DNA from: Oryzomicrobium sp.
Lineage (GTDB): Bacteria > Pseudomonadota > Gammaproteobacteria > Burkholderiales > Rhodocyclaceae
Assembly (NCBI RefSeq): GCF_021287045.1
Contig: NZ_JAJTBG010000021.1
Coordinates: 1 to 39,464, forward strand
DNA: 39,464 nt
Reading direction: 5' to 3'
Every line of letters begins with the position of its first letter. The stretch's first letter is position 1. Both the position numbers and the translations under genes were made by a program. The notes beneath the pieces were generated by a model. It saw only the letters and a list, made by a program, of their open reading frames with translations. It ran no database searches and was not told where the DNA came from. Of this stretch, positions 18,820 through 29,312 are shown piece by piece.

Positions 18820-21264
18820 ATGAGTTCCAGCGCAGTGCCCGTTCCCCCGTCATCGTCCTCCCTGCCCGCCGTCACCGTCCTGTGCCGCCGCATCCGTGTG
18901 CGCGGCCTGGTCCAGGGGGTGGGCTACCGCCCCTTCGTCTACCGCCTGGCCTTCGAGCTGGGCCTGTCCGGCTGGGTGCGCAACGACGCCGAGGGCGTGG
19001 ACATCGAGGCCCGGGGCCCGGCGCCGCTGGTGGAGCGCTTCGTTGCCCGGCTGCGCGCCGAGGCGCCGGAACTGGCCCGGGTCGAGGCGGTGGAGGTGCG
19101 CGAGGCCGCGCCGGAGCGGGGGCTGCCCGGCTTTCTCATCGTCGAGAGCCGGGGCGGCCAGGGCACCAGCACCCGCATCGGCCCGGACAGCGCCCTGTGC
19201 CACGATTGCCTGGTGGACCTGTTCACCCCGGGTAACCGCCGCCAGGGCTACGCCTTCACCCACTGCACCCACTGCGGCCCGCGCTACTCGATCACCCGGG
19301 AACTGCCCTACGACCGGGCCCGCACCAGCCTGGCGCCCTTCGCCCAGTGCCCGGCCTGCCTGGCCGAATACACCGATCCCCGGGACCGGCGCTTTCACGC
19401 CGAGGCCAACTGCTGCCCGGCCTGCGGCCCGCAACTGGCCCTGCTCGGCGCCGACGGGGCGCCCCTGGCAGACGGGATCGATGACCCGGTGGCCGGAGCG
19501 GTACGCCTGCTCCAGTCCGGCGCCATCGTCGCCATCAAGGGCTACGGCGGCTTCCACCTGGCCTGCGATGCCCGCAACCCGGCTGCCGTGGCCGAGCTGC
19601 GCCGGCGCAAGCACCGGGAAGAGAAACCCTTCGCCGTGATGGTCGCCAACGTGGCCAGCGCCGCCGCCGTGGCCGACCTGTCCGGCCCTATGGGGGCCGA
19701 GGCCGCCGGCCTGCTGGAACTGCCAGAGCGCTCGGTGGTGCTGCTGCGCAAGGGGACGGATACCGACGCCGCCCTGCCCAGGGTGGCCCCGGGCCTGGCC
19801 TGGATCGGCGCCATGCTGCCCTACGCGCCGCTCCACTACCTGCTCTTCCACGCCGCCGCCGGCCGACCCGCCGGGCTCGACTGGCTGGGGACGGACCAAC
19901 CGTTGGTGCTGGTGATGACCAGCGCCAACCCCCACGGCGAGCCCCTGGTTACCGGCAACGCCGAAGCGGTGCAGCGCCTGGCCGGCATCGCCGACGCCTT
20001 CCTGCTCCACGACCGGGACATCGTCATCCGCAGCGACGATTCGGTGATCCGCCTCGACGGCGGCGGCGTCCAGTTCGTGCGCCGCGGCCGGGGTCAGACG
20101 CCGCGGCCGATCAAGCTCAAGGACGACGGTCCCACGGTGCTGGCCTTCGGCGGCTACCTGAAGAACACGGTGTGTGTGATGAAGGGCCGCGAGGCGATCC
20201 TCTCCCAGCACGTCGGCGACCTGGACAGCCCGGCCACCGTGGCCTTCCTTGAGGAAACCGTGGACCACCTGCTGCACGTCCTCGACGCCAGGCCCGATCT
20301 GGTGGCCCATGACCGGCACCCGGACTTTCCCTCCACCCGGCTGGCCCAGGCCTTTGCCGCCGCCCAGGGCATCCCGGCGGTGGCGGTGGGCCACCACCAC
20401 GCCCACATCGCCGCCGTGCTGGCCGAAAGCGGCACCCCGGCCGACCACCCGGTGCTCGGTCTGGCTCTGGACGGGGTGGGGCTGGGGGACGACGGGAGTC
20501 TGTGGGGTGGCGAATTGCTGGAGGTATCCGGCGCTGGTTGCACCCGTCTCGCCGGCCTGACGCCCCTGCACCTGCCCGGTGGCGACAAGGCCGCCCGGGA
20601 ACCCTGGCGTCTTGCCGCCAGCGCCCTGCACCGCCTCGGGCGCGGGGATGAAATCGAAGCCTTCGTCGCCCGCCGCCACCCGGGCCAGGAGGGCGCCGCG
20701 GTGATCGCCCGGATGCTCGCCCAGGGCGTCAATTGCCCGCCCACCTCCAGCCTGGGCCGCCTGTTCGACGCCGCCGCCGGCCTGCTCGGCCTGCGCGCCG
20801 TGCAGCGCTTCGAGGCCCAGGCCGCCATGGAGCTGGAAGGCCGGGCCGACCGGCAGCGCCGCCGGGGCGGCCGCGCCGCCGCACCCCTGGCCGGCGGCTG
20901 GCGTATTGATGATGCCGCCGATGTTGTCGGGTTCCTGGATTTTGCCCCCCTGCTGGCAACCCTGGCCGACTGGCCGGTGGAAGAGGGCGAGCGGGAAAGT
21001 ACCCTGGACGCCGCCGCCGACCTGTTCCACGCCACCGTCGCCACCGGCCTGGCCGACTGGGCCGCCCGCGCGGCCCAGGCCCGGGGGCTGGGCACCGTCG
21101 CCCTGGGCGGCGGTTGCTGCCTCAACGCCCTGCTCGCCGCGGACCTGCGCGTCCACCTCAACAATCACGGCCTGGCGATGCTCGAAGCCCGCCAGGCCCC
21201 GCCCAACGACGGCGGCCTGGCCCTCGGCCAGGCCTGGGCCGCCCGCCATCACGCCCATGACTGA
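18820..21264 (+). CDS. hypF: Carbamoyltransferase HypF
   Basis: Makes the thiocarboxamide on HypE from carbamoyl phosphate, the first step of cyanide-ligand synthesis. Domains in order: acylphosphatase (RVRGLVQGVGYRPFVYRLA, near residues 28-46), paired zinc fingers (CHDC ... CTHC, CPAC ... CPAC), a YrdC-like nucleotide-binding domain (KGYGGFHLACDA and KHREEKPFAVM) and a Kae1-like carbamoyltransferase domain with HHHAHIAAV. The ATG at 18820 gives 814 residues; an in-frame ATG at 18775 would add 15. Neither has a strong ribosome site. The 3' end overlaps the next gene by 8 bases. Confidence 0.95.
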   Translation: MSSSAVPVPPSSSSLPAVTVLCRRIRVRGLVQGVGYRPFVYRLAFELGLSGWVRNDAEGVDIEARGPAPLVERFVARLRAEAPELARVEAVEVREAAPERGLPGFLIVESRGGQGTSTRIGPDSALCHDCLVDLFTPGNRRQGYAFTHCTHCGPRYSITRELPYDRARTSLAPFAQCPACLAEYTDPRDRRFHAEANCCPACGPQLALLGADGAPLADGIDDPVAGAVRLLQSGAIVAIKGYGGFHLACDARNPAAVAELRRRKHREEKPFAVMVANVASAAAVADLSGPMGAEAAGLLELPERSVVLLRKGTDTDAALPRVAPGLAWIGAMLPYAPLHYLLFHAAAGRPAGLDWLGTDQPLVLVMTSANPHGEPLVTGNAEAVQRLAGIADAFLLHDRDIVIRSDDSVIRLDGGGVQFVRRGRGQTPRPIKLKDDGPTVLAFGGYLKNTVCVMKGREAILSQHVGDLDSPATVAFLEETVDHLLHVLDARPDLVAHDRHPDFPSTRLAQAFAAAQGIPAVAVGHHHAHIAAVLAESGTPADHPVLGLALDGVGLGDDGSLWGGELLEVSGAGCTRLAGLTPLHLPGGDKAAREPWRLAASALHRLGRGDEIEAFVARRHPGQEGAAVIARMLAQGVNCPPTSSLGRLFDAAAGLLGLRAVQRFEAQAAMELEGRADRQRRRGGRAAAPLAGGWRIDDAADVVGFLDFAPLLATLADWPVEEGERESTLDAAADLFHATVATGLADWAARAAQARGLGTVALGGGCCLNALLAADLRVHLNNHGLAMLEARQAPPNDGGLALGQAWAARHHAHD

Positions 21265-21925
21265 CCCGACCCTCGCCCCCTACCTGGCCGCCTCGCCGAT
21301 CGTCGACGCCGACCATCCGGACATCCGCAAAGTGGCCCGAGAGCTTGCCACCGGGACCGATGCAGACAGCGATGCCACCCCCCTGGCCGTGGCCCAACGC
21401 TGCTTTGAGTTCGTGCGCGATCAGATCCGCCACAGCTGGGATTACCGCAACGACGCCGACAATCCGCTCACCTGCACCGCCTCCGACGTGCTGCGCCACC
21501 GCACCGGTTACTGCTACGCCAAGAGCCATCTGCTGGCGGCCCTGCTGCGCGCCAACGGCATTCCCGCCGCCCTGTGCTATCAGCGCCTGACCCTGGTGCC
21601 GGGGGGCGAGCGCTACTGCCTGCACGGCCTCAACGCCGTCCATCTGCCCGGCCACGGCTGGTACCGCATCGACGCCCGGGGCAACAAGCCCGGGGTGGAT
21701 GCCCGCTTCACCCCGCCGGTGGAGCGGCTGGCCTTCGTCCTGAACGACCCGGGGGAGGTGGACTTCCCCGGTCTGTGGGCCGAGCCGGTGGCGGCGGTGA
21801 CCGAGGTGCTGCAAGGCTGCGTCAGCGTGGCCGATGCCATGGACAATCTGCCGGACGCCGCCGTGCTGCCCGGGACGCCCCTTTCCCTGGCCCCATTGAC
21901 CCGATCCGCTTTCAAGGACGCCTGA
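21257..21925 (+). CDS. Transglutaminase-like (cysteine protease fold) protein in the hyp operon
   Basis: 222 residues with the catalytic arrangement of the transglutaminase-like superfamily: Cys86 in GYCYAKSHLLAALLRANGIP, His123 in CLHGLNAVHL and Asp139 in GWYRIDARGNK. It has no signal peptide. Bacterial members are mostly proteases or amidases of unknown target. It is not one of the known hydrogenase accessory proteins, yet it is tightly embedded: it overlaps hypF by 8 bases and ends 3 bases before hypC. A maturation-related or proteolytic role is inference from position only. The start at 21257 is the only ATG consistent with the domain. Confidence 0.85.
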   Translation: MTDPTLAPYLAASPIVDADHPDIRKVARELATGTDADSDATPLAVAQRCFEFVRDQIRHSWDYRNDADNPLTCTASDVLRHRTGYCYAKSHLLAALLRANGIPAALCYQRLTLVPGGERYCLHGLNAVHLPGHGWYRIDARGNKPGVDARFTPPVERLAFVLNDPGEVDFPGLWAEPVAAVTEVLQGCVSVADAMDNLPDAAVLPGTPLSLAPLTRSAFKDA

Positions 21926-21928
21926 CCC

Positions 21929-22186
21929 ATGTGCCTGGCCATTCCCGCCAAAATCGTCGATCTCCTGCCCGATGACGGCGCCCGCATCGAACTGGGCGGC
22001 GTGCGCAAGGAGATTTCCCTGGCCCTGGTGGAGGGCGTCGCGGTGGGCGACTACGTGATCGTCCACGTCGGCTACGCCCTGACCCGGCTCGACCCGGACG
22101 AGGCGGAAAAGACCCTGGCCCTGTTCGCCGCACTGGACGACGCGCAGCGCCAGGACGCCCTGGCCGCCAGCCTGGCCAACGCGTAA
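21929..22186 (+). CDS. hypC: Hydrogenase maturation chaperone HypC
   Basis: Carries the Fe(CN)2CO intermediate together with HypD. The 85-residue protein starts MCLAIPAKI with the essential Cys2 and contains GDYVIVHVGYAL, both family hallmarks. It is distinct from the longer paralogue HoxL. The stop codon runs into the ribosome site of hypD (TAAGGAGGG). Confidence 0.96.
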   Translation: MCLAIPAKIVDLLPDDGARIELGGVRKEISLALVEGVAVGDYVIVHVGYALTRLDPDEAEKTLALFAALDDAQRQDALAASLANA

Positions 22187-22196
22187 GGAGGGCGGG

Positions 22197-23369
22197 ATGA
22201 AATACGTGGACGAATACCGGGACGGGGATCTGGCCAAGGGGCTGGCCGCCGCCATCGCCCGGGAGGCCGACCCGGCGCGGCGCTACCACTTCATGGAGTT
22301 CTGCGGCGGGCACACCCACGCCATCTCGCGCTACGGCGTGGCCGACCTGCTGCCGGCCAACGTGCGCATGATCCACGGTCCGGGCTGCCCGGTGTGCGTG
22401 CTGCCCATCGGCCGGGTGGACCAGGCGATCCGCCTGGCCCTCGACGCCGGCGCCATGGTCTGCACCTACGGCGACTGCCTGCGGGTGCCGGCCTCCGGCG
22501 GCCTGTCCCTGCTCAAGGCCAAGGCCCGGGGCGGCGACGTGCGCATGGTCTATTCCAGCCAGGACGCGGTGAACCTGGCCCGGCAGCATCCGGATCGGCA
22601 GGTGGTGTTCTTCGCCATCGGTTTCGAGACCACCACCCCGCCCACGGCGGTGGCGATCCAGCAAGCCAAGGCCCTGGGGCTCACCAACTTCTCGGTGCTG
22701 TGCTGCCACGTGCTCACTCCCTCGGCCATCTCCAGCATCCTGGAATCCCCCGAGGTGCGCCGCCTCGGCCTGGTCAAGCTGGACGGCTTCATCGGCCCGG
22801 CCCACGTGTCCACCATCATCGGCAGCCGGCCCTACGAGTTCTTCGCCGAGGAATACCGCAAGCCGGTGGTGATCGCCGGATTCGAGCCCCTGGACGTGAT
22901 GCAGGCCATCCGCATGCTGGTGCGCCAGGTGAACGAGGGGCGCGCCGAGGTGGAAAACGAATTCACCCGGGCCGTGACCCGGGACGGCAATCGCAAGGCC
23001 CAGGCCCTGGTGGCCGAGGTCTTCGAGCTGCGCCGCGAGTTCGAATGGCGCGGCCTGTCGGTGGTGCCCTACAGCGCCCTGAAGATCCGCGCCGCCTACG
23101 CCGGGTTCGACGCGGAAAAACGCTTCGCCCTGAGCTACGCTCCGGTGCCCGACCACAAGGCCTGCGAGTGCGGCGCCATCCTGCGCGGGGTCAAGCGCCC
23201 CCAGGACTGCAAGCTGTTCGCCACCGTATGCACGCCGGAAAATCCCATGGGGTCGTGCATGGTCAGTTCGGAAGGGGCCTGCGCCGCCCATTACACTTAT
23301 GGCCGTTTCCGTGACTACTCCCGTGACCATGCGGCGCCGGCCCCCGCCCCCGAGGGCGTGCCGGCCTGA
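22197..23369 (+). CDS. hypD: Hydrogenase maturation factor HypD
   Basis: [4Fe-4S] protein that holds the iron on which CN and CO ligands are assembled with HypC and HypE. The 390-residue product shows all conserved blocks: MEFCGGHTHAI (near residues 31-41), HGPGCPVCVLP (near 60-70), GFETTTPPTAVA, GPAHVSTIIG, and the C-terminal cysteine cluster around CKLFATVC, GSCMVSSEGACAA binding the Fe-S cluster. A strong AAGGAGGG ribosome site is at 22185-22192. Confidence 0.97.
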   Translation: MKYVDEYRDGDLAKGLAAAIAREADPARRYHFMEFCGGHTHAISRYGVADLLPANVRMIHGPGCPVCVLPIGRVDQAIRLALDAGAMVCTYGDCLRVPASGGLSLLKAKARGGDVRMVYSSQDAVNLARQHPDRQVVFFAIGFETTTPPTAVAIQQAKALGLTNFSVLCCHVLTPSAISSILESPEVRRLGLVKLDGFIGPAHVSTIIGSRPYEFFAEEYRKPVVIAGFEPLDVMQAIRMLVRQVNEGRAEVENEFTRAVTRDGNRKAQALVAEVFELRREFEWRGLSVVPYSALKIRAAYAGFDAEKRFALSYAPVPDHKACECGAILRGVKRPQDCKLFATVCTPENPMGSCMVSSEGACAAHYTYGRFRDYSRDHAAPAPAPEGVPA

Positions 23370-23393
23370 CCGGCGCCGCTGCCGCCCACCACC

Positions 23394-23822
23394 ATGAACC
23401 TGCTCACCGCCGCCCAGCTGGGCATCCTCGACGATTCCGGCGCTGCCATCCTGACCCTGACCGAAGGGCTGGAAGAGGCGGACTTCTTCGCCACCCGCCT
23501 GACCCGGGAGGAGGCGGTGCGCCACCTGACGGCCATGACCCAAACCGTGGCCAACATCCCCCCCGAGGTGCGCGAGCGCATGCCCGAGGTGAACTGGGAA
23601 GGCTGGACCATGCTGGGCTGGGAACTGAAGGGCCAGCGCCGCGACGACCGGGGCAGCGTCTGGTTCGGCGTGCGTTCCCTGGTGCCTGCCACCCTGCTGT
23701 GGCTGCGGCTGTACCGGCAGAGCCGGCCCGAGCTGTTCGAGTTCTTCGCCGGGGCCGACGCCGCCGGCCTTGGCAACCTCAACAATCCCGATAATCCTGA
23801 CAGCGACTCTCCGCGGAACTGA
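23394..23822 (+). CDS. Unrecognised 142-residue protein between hypD and hypE, HepT-like
   Basis: I cannot assign this gene firmly. The sequence is mainly helical and soluble. The region VRHLTAMTQTVANIPPEVRE, followed by RMPEVNWEGWTMLGWEL (residues ~42-79), resembles HepT/DUF86-type helical bundles with their conserved Pro-x-x-x-W segment, but the RNase signature Rx4-6HxY of HepT toxins is not seen and no MntA-like nucleotidyltransferase is nearby. The C-terminal ~20 residues are Asn/Asp-rich and probably disordered. It starts 24 bases after hypD and ends 4 bases before hypE, so it is co-expressed with the cofactor-synthesis genes. No such gene lies here in the classical clusters. Confidence 0.75.
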   Translation: MNLLTAAQLGILDDSGAAILTLTEGLEEADFFATRLTREEAVRHLTAMTQTVANIPPEVRERMPEVNWEGWTMLGWELKGQRRDDRGSVWFGVRSLVPATLLWLRLYRQSRPELFEFFAGADAAGLGNLNNPDNPDSDSPRN

Positions 23823-23826
23823 GCCG

Positions 23827-24882
23827 ATGAAACGCAACTACGTGCGCCCCCTGGACCTGAAAAACGGTCGCGTCGACATGACCCACGGCGCTGGCGGCCG
23901 GGCCTCGGCCCAGTTGATCGCCGAGCTGTTCGCCCCGGCCTTCGACAACCCGGCCCTGCGCCAGGGCGACGACGGCGCCGTGCTCTGCGAGCTGGCCGGC
24001 CTGCCCCTGGGCGCCCGCCTGGTGATGGCCACCGACGCCCACGTGGTGTCGCCCCTGTTCTTTCCCGGCGGCGACATCGGCGCCCTGGCGGTGCACGGCA
24101 CGGTCAACGACGTGGCGGTGATGGGGGCCGAGCCGCGTTGGCTGTCGGCCAGCTTCATCCTCGAAGAAGGCTTCCCCTTCGCCGAGCTGAAACGCATCGT
24201 GGACAGCATGGCCGCCGCCGCCCGCAGCGCCGGGGTGCACATCGTCACCGGCGACACCAAGGTGGTGGAACAGGGCAAGGGCGATGGGGTATTCATCTCC
24301 ACCACCGGGGTCGGCGTGCGCCGACCGGGGGTGGAACTGAGCGGCGCCAACGCCCGGGTGGGCGACAGCGTGTTCGTCTCCGGCCCGGTGGGCGACCACG
24401 GTGTGGCCATCCTCTCCTGCCGCGAGGAACTGGCCTTCGATTCTCCCATCGTCTCCGACAGCGCCGCCCTGCACGGCCTGATCGCCGACCTGCTGGCGGC
24501 GGTGCCCCAGGTGCGGGTGCTGCGCGACCCAACCCGGGGCGGCCTGGCCACCACCTTGAACGAGATCGCCGCCCAGTCCGGGGTCGGCGTTTCTCTGGAC
24601 GAGGCCGCCATCCCGGTGCGCCCGGCGGTGGCGGCGGCCTGCGAATTCCTCGGCCTCGACCCGCTCTACGCCGCCTGCGAGGGCCGGGTCATCGTCATCG
24701 CCCCGGCCGAGGTCGACGCCCTGGTGCTGGCGGCCCTGCGCGCCCATCCCCAGGGCCGGGAGGCGGCGCGCATCGGCACCGTCACCGAGGACCCGCACCA
24801 CTTCGTGCAGATGACCACCGCCTTCGGCGGCAAGCGCATCGTGGATTGGCTCACCGGCGAGCAGCTGCCGCGCATCTGTTGA
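23827..24882 (+). CDS. hypE: Carbamoyl dehydratase HypE
   Basis: ATP-dependent dehydration of the C-terminal thiocarboxamide to thiocyanate, the source of the CN ligands. The 351-residue protein is of the PurM/ThiL type, with MTHGAGGRASAQL near the N-terminus, DIGALAVHGTVNDVAVMGA (near residues 82-100) and the obligatory C-terminal PRIC, whose last Cys is carbamoylated by HypF. The ATG at 23827 follows the stop of the preceding gene by 4 bases. Confidence 0.97.
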   Translation: MKRNYVRPLDLKNGRVDMTHGAGGRASAQLIAELFAPAFDNPALRQGDDGAVLCELAGLPLGARLVMATDAHVVSPLFFPGGDIGALAVHGTVNDVAVMGAEPRWLSASFILEEGFPFAELKRIVDSMAAAARSAGVHIVTGDTKVVEQGKGDGVFISTTGVGVRRPGVELSGANARVGDSVFVSGPVGDHGVAILSCREELAFDSPIVSDSAALHGLIADLLAAVPQVRVLRDPTRGGLATTLNEIAAQSGVGVSLDEAAIPVRPAVAAACEFLGLDPLYAACEGRVIVIAPAEVDALVLAALRAHPQGREAARIGTVTEDPHHFVQMTTAFGGKRIVDWLTGEQLPRIC

Positions 24883-24920
24883 GCGCCGTTCTCCGCCACT
24901 TCCTTTCCGTTCCACCGTCC

Positions 24921-26740
24921 ATGCGCATCCTCTTCCTCACCCACAGCTTCAACAGCCTGGCCCAGCGCCTCTACGCCGACCTGGCCGCCGACGGCCACAC
25001 CCTGTCGGTGGAGTTCGACATCGCCGATCCGGTGACCGAGGAGGCGGTGGCCCTGTTCCGCCCGGACCTGGTGCTGGCGCCCTTTCTCAAGCGGCCGGTG
25101 CCAGTGGCGGTGTGGCAGGCGGTGCCGTGCTTGATCGTCCATCCCGGCATCGTCGGCGACCGGGGGCCGTCGGCCCTCGACTGGGCGATCCAGGAGGGGG
25201 CGGAAGAATGGGGCGTCACCGTGCTCCAGGCCGAGGCCGAACTGGACGGCGGGCCGGTGTGGGCCAGCGCCACCTTCGCCATGCGCCCGGCGGCCAAGTC
25301 CAGCCTGTACCGGCGCGAGGTCACCGAGGCCGCCAGCCGGGCGGTGCGCCAGGCCATCGCCCGCTTCCAGTCCGGAAGCTTCGTTCCGGCGCGGCCGGGC
25401 AATGACGCCCCGGGGCGGGAGCGGCCCCTGCTGCGCCAGGCGGAGCGGGCCATCGACTGGCAGCGCGACGGCAGCGCCGCGGTGCTGGCCAAGATCCGCG
25501 CCGCTGACGGCTTCCCCGGGGTGATGAGCGAACTGTGCGGCGTGCCCTGCCGTCTGTTCGATGCCCATCCGGAGGGCGATCCCGCCGCCTATGGCTGGAA
25601 CGCCAACAACCACGCGGACTTTGCCGGCCGCGCCCTGGCCCGCCGCCATGGCGTGGTGCTGGTGGGCACCCGGGACGGGGCGGTGTGGATCGGTCACGCC
25701 CGGCGCGGCGCCGGCGGGCTGCCCTGCGCCCAGGCGGCAGAGCGGGAAGAGGGCGGCGACATCCGCGAGCGCCTCAAACTGCCCGCCAGCCTGGCCATTC
25801 CGGAAGCCCTGGCCCTGCCCGAGGCGCCCCTGCCGAGCGTGTGGAAGGTCGCCACGCCCACCTGGCAGGACATCGCCTACGAGGAAGCCGGGGCGGTGGG
25901 CTTTCTCCACTTCGACTTCTACAACGGCGCCATGGGCCCCGACCAGTGCCGCCGTCTGACCGAGGCCCTGCGCTTCGCCGCCGGCCGGCCGACCCGGGTG
26001 ATCGTGCTGCTGGGCGGGGCGGAGTTCTGGAGCAACGGCATTCACCTCAACCTGATCGAGGCCGCGGATTCACCGGCGGACGCCTCCTGGGCGGCCATCA
26101 ACGCCATGGACGACCTGGCCGAGGCCCTGCTCACCTGCACCAGCCACCTCACCGTGGCGGCGTTGCAGGGCAATGTCGGGGCCGGCGGCGCCTTCCTCGC
26201 CCGGGCGGCGGACCGGGTGTGGGTGCGCGACGGGGTGATCGCCAACCCCCACTACAAGAACATGGGCAACCTGTACGGCTCCGAATTCTGGACCTACCTG
26301 CTGCCGCCCCGGGTCGGCGCCGAGGGCGCCCGGCGCATCCTCGCCCACCGTCTGCCGATGAGTGCCGGCGAGGCGGTGGCCTGCGGCTTCTACGACGCGG
26401 TGCTGGCCGGCGACCACGCCGCCTTCCGCGTGGACGTGGCGCGCCGGGCCGCCGAGCTGGCCGAGAACGGTGAAGGGGACGGCTATGTCGCCGCCCTGGC
26501 GGCCAAGGCCGCCCGCCGCGCCGCCGACGAGGCGGCCAAGCCCCTGGCCGCCTATCGGGCCGAGGAGCTGGCCGAGATGCGGCGCAATTTCTACGGCTTC
26601 GACCCGTCGTACCACGTCGCCCGGTATCATTTCGTCACCAAGACGCCCCATTCGTGGACGCCGCGCCACCTGGCCCGGCACCGGGAACCGGAGGCGGCCA
26701 CTTCGCTACCCGCCTCTCCCGCCTTCTCGGAACTCCCCGC

Positions 26741-26744
<4 letters not shown>
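24921..26744 (+). CDS. hypX: HypX/HoxX, CO-ligand synthesis enzyme
   Basis: Produces the active-site CO ligand under oxic conditions from N10-formyl-tetrahydrofolate via a formyl-CoA intermediate. The 607-residue protein has an N-terminal formyltransferase-like domain (HPGIVGDRGPSALDW near residues 74-88) and a C-terminal enoyl-CoA hydratase/isomerase-like domain (residues ~310-560, with NVGAGGAFLARAADRVW and NPHYKNMGNLYGSEFW). The frame is open far upstream through hypE, but MRILFLTHSFNSLAQRL at 24921 is the family start. Its presence fits the oxygen-tolerant enzyme encoded by hoxKG. Confidence 0.94.
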
Positions 26745-28306
<1,562 letters not shown>

Positions 28307-28307
28307 C

Positions 28308-29312
28308 ATGGGCGAGCGCCTGTCCCTGGTCTGGCTGCAAAGCGGCGGCTGCGGCGGCTGTACCCAGAGCCTGCTCTGCCACGAGCCCGGGCCGGTGTTC
28401 GACGCCCTGGAAGTGGCTGGCATTGACCTGCGCTACCACCCGGGCCTGTCGGCGCCGGTAGGCGACGTGATCGAATTGCTCGACGCCATCGCCGACGGGC
28501 GCGAGCCTCTGGACATCCTGTGCATCGAGGGGGCCATGCTGCGCGGCCCCCACGGCACCGGCCACTTCCACCGCCTGGGTGGCACCGGCCGGGCCATGAC
28601 CGACTGGGTGGCCCGCCTCGCCCCCCGCGCCCGTTACGTGGCGGCGGTGGGCAGTTGCTCGGCCTACGGCGGTTTTTCCGCCACCGCCGGCAACCCCCTG
28701 GACGCCTGCGGCCTGGCCTACGACGGCGACACTCCGGGGGGGCTGCTCGGCGCAGGTTTTGCCAGCGCCGGCGGCCTGCCGGTGATCAACATCGCCGGCT
28801 GCCCGACCCACCCGGGCTGGGTGGTGGAAACCCTACAGAAGCTGGCCCTGGAAGGTTTCGCCCCGGACGAATTGGACGCTTACGGCCGGCCGCGCCTGTA
28901 CGCCGACCAACTGGTGCACCACGGCTGCGGCCGCAACGAATTCTACGAATTCAAGGCCAGCGCCGAGAAGGCCTCGGACCTGGGCTGCCTGATGGAGAAC
29001 CTGGGCTGCAAGGGCACCCAGGCCCACGCCGACTGCAACCTGCGTCCGTGGAACGGCGGCGGCTCCTGCGTCAAGGGCGGCTACGCCTGCATCTCCTGCA
29101 CCGAGCCGGGTTTCGAGGACCCGGGCCACCCCTTCCAGGAAACCCCCAAGGTGGCGGGCATCCCCATCGGCCTGCCCACCGACATGCCCAAAGCCTGGTT
29201 CGTGGCCCTGGCCGCCCTGTCCAAATCGGCCACGCCGAAGCGGGTGCGCGAGAACGCCACCGCCGACCACCCGCTGGTGGTACCGGCCCTGAAAAAGACC
29301 GGATTGAAATGA
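28308..29312 (+). CDS. hoxB: Regulatory (H2-sensing) hydrogenase small subunit
   Basis: Fe-S subunit of the cytoplasmic H2 sensor (HupU family). The 334-residue protein has no Tat signal and no C-terminal anchor, unlike HoxK. Its proximal-cluster motif is GGCGGCT (Cys15, Cys18), without the two extra cysteines of the oxygen-tolerant enzyme, and later cluster ligands include the C-terminal CKGTQAHADC and CVKGGYACISC blocks. It starts 1 base after the hoxA stop and overlaps hoxC by 4 bases (ATGA). Confidence 0.95.
   Translation: MGERLSLVWLQSGGCGGCTQSLLCHEPGPVFDALEVAGIDLRYHPGLSAPVGDVIELLDAIADGREPLDILCIEGAMLRGPHGTGHFHRLGGTGRAMTDWVARLAPRARYVAAVGSCSAYGGFSATAGNPLDACGLAYDGDTPGGLLGAGFASAGGLPVINIAGCPTHPGWVVETLQKLALEGFAPDELDAYGRPRLYADQLVHHGCGRNEFYEFKASAEKASDLGCLMENLGCKGTQAHADCNLRPWNGGGSCVKGGYACISCTEPGFEDPGHPFQETPKVAGIPIGLPTDMPKAWFVALAALSKSATPKRVRENATADHPLVVPALKKTGLK

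Noticed and set aside
24138-24920. N-terminal extension of HypX through hypE
   Set aside because: The frame is open but overlaps nearly all of the hypE 3' half with shadow composition; the family start is at 24921.
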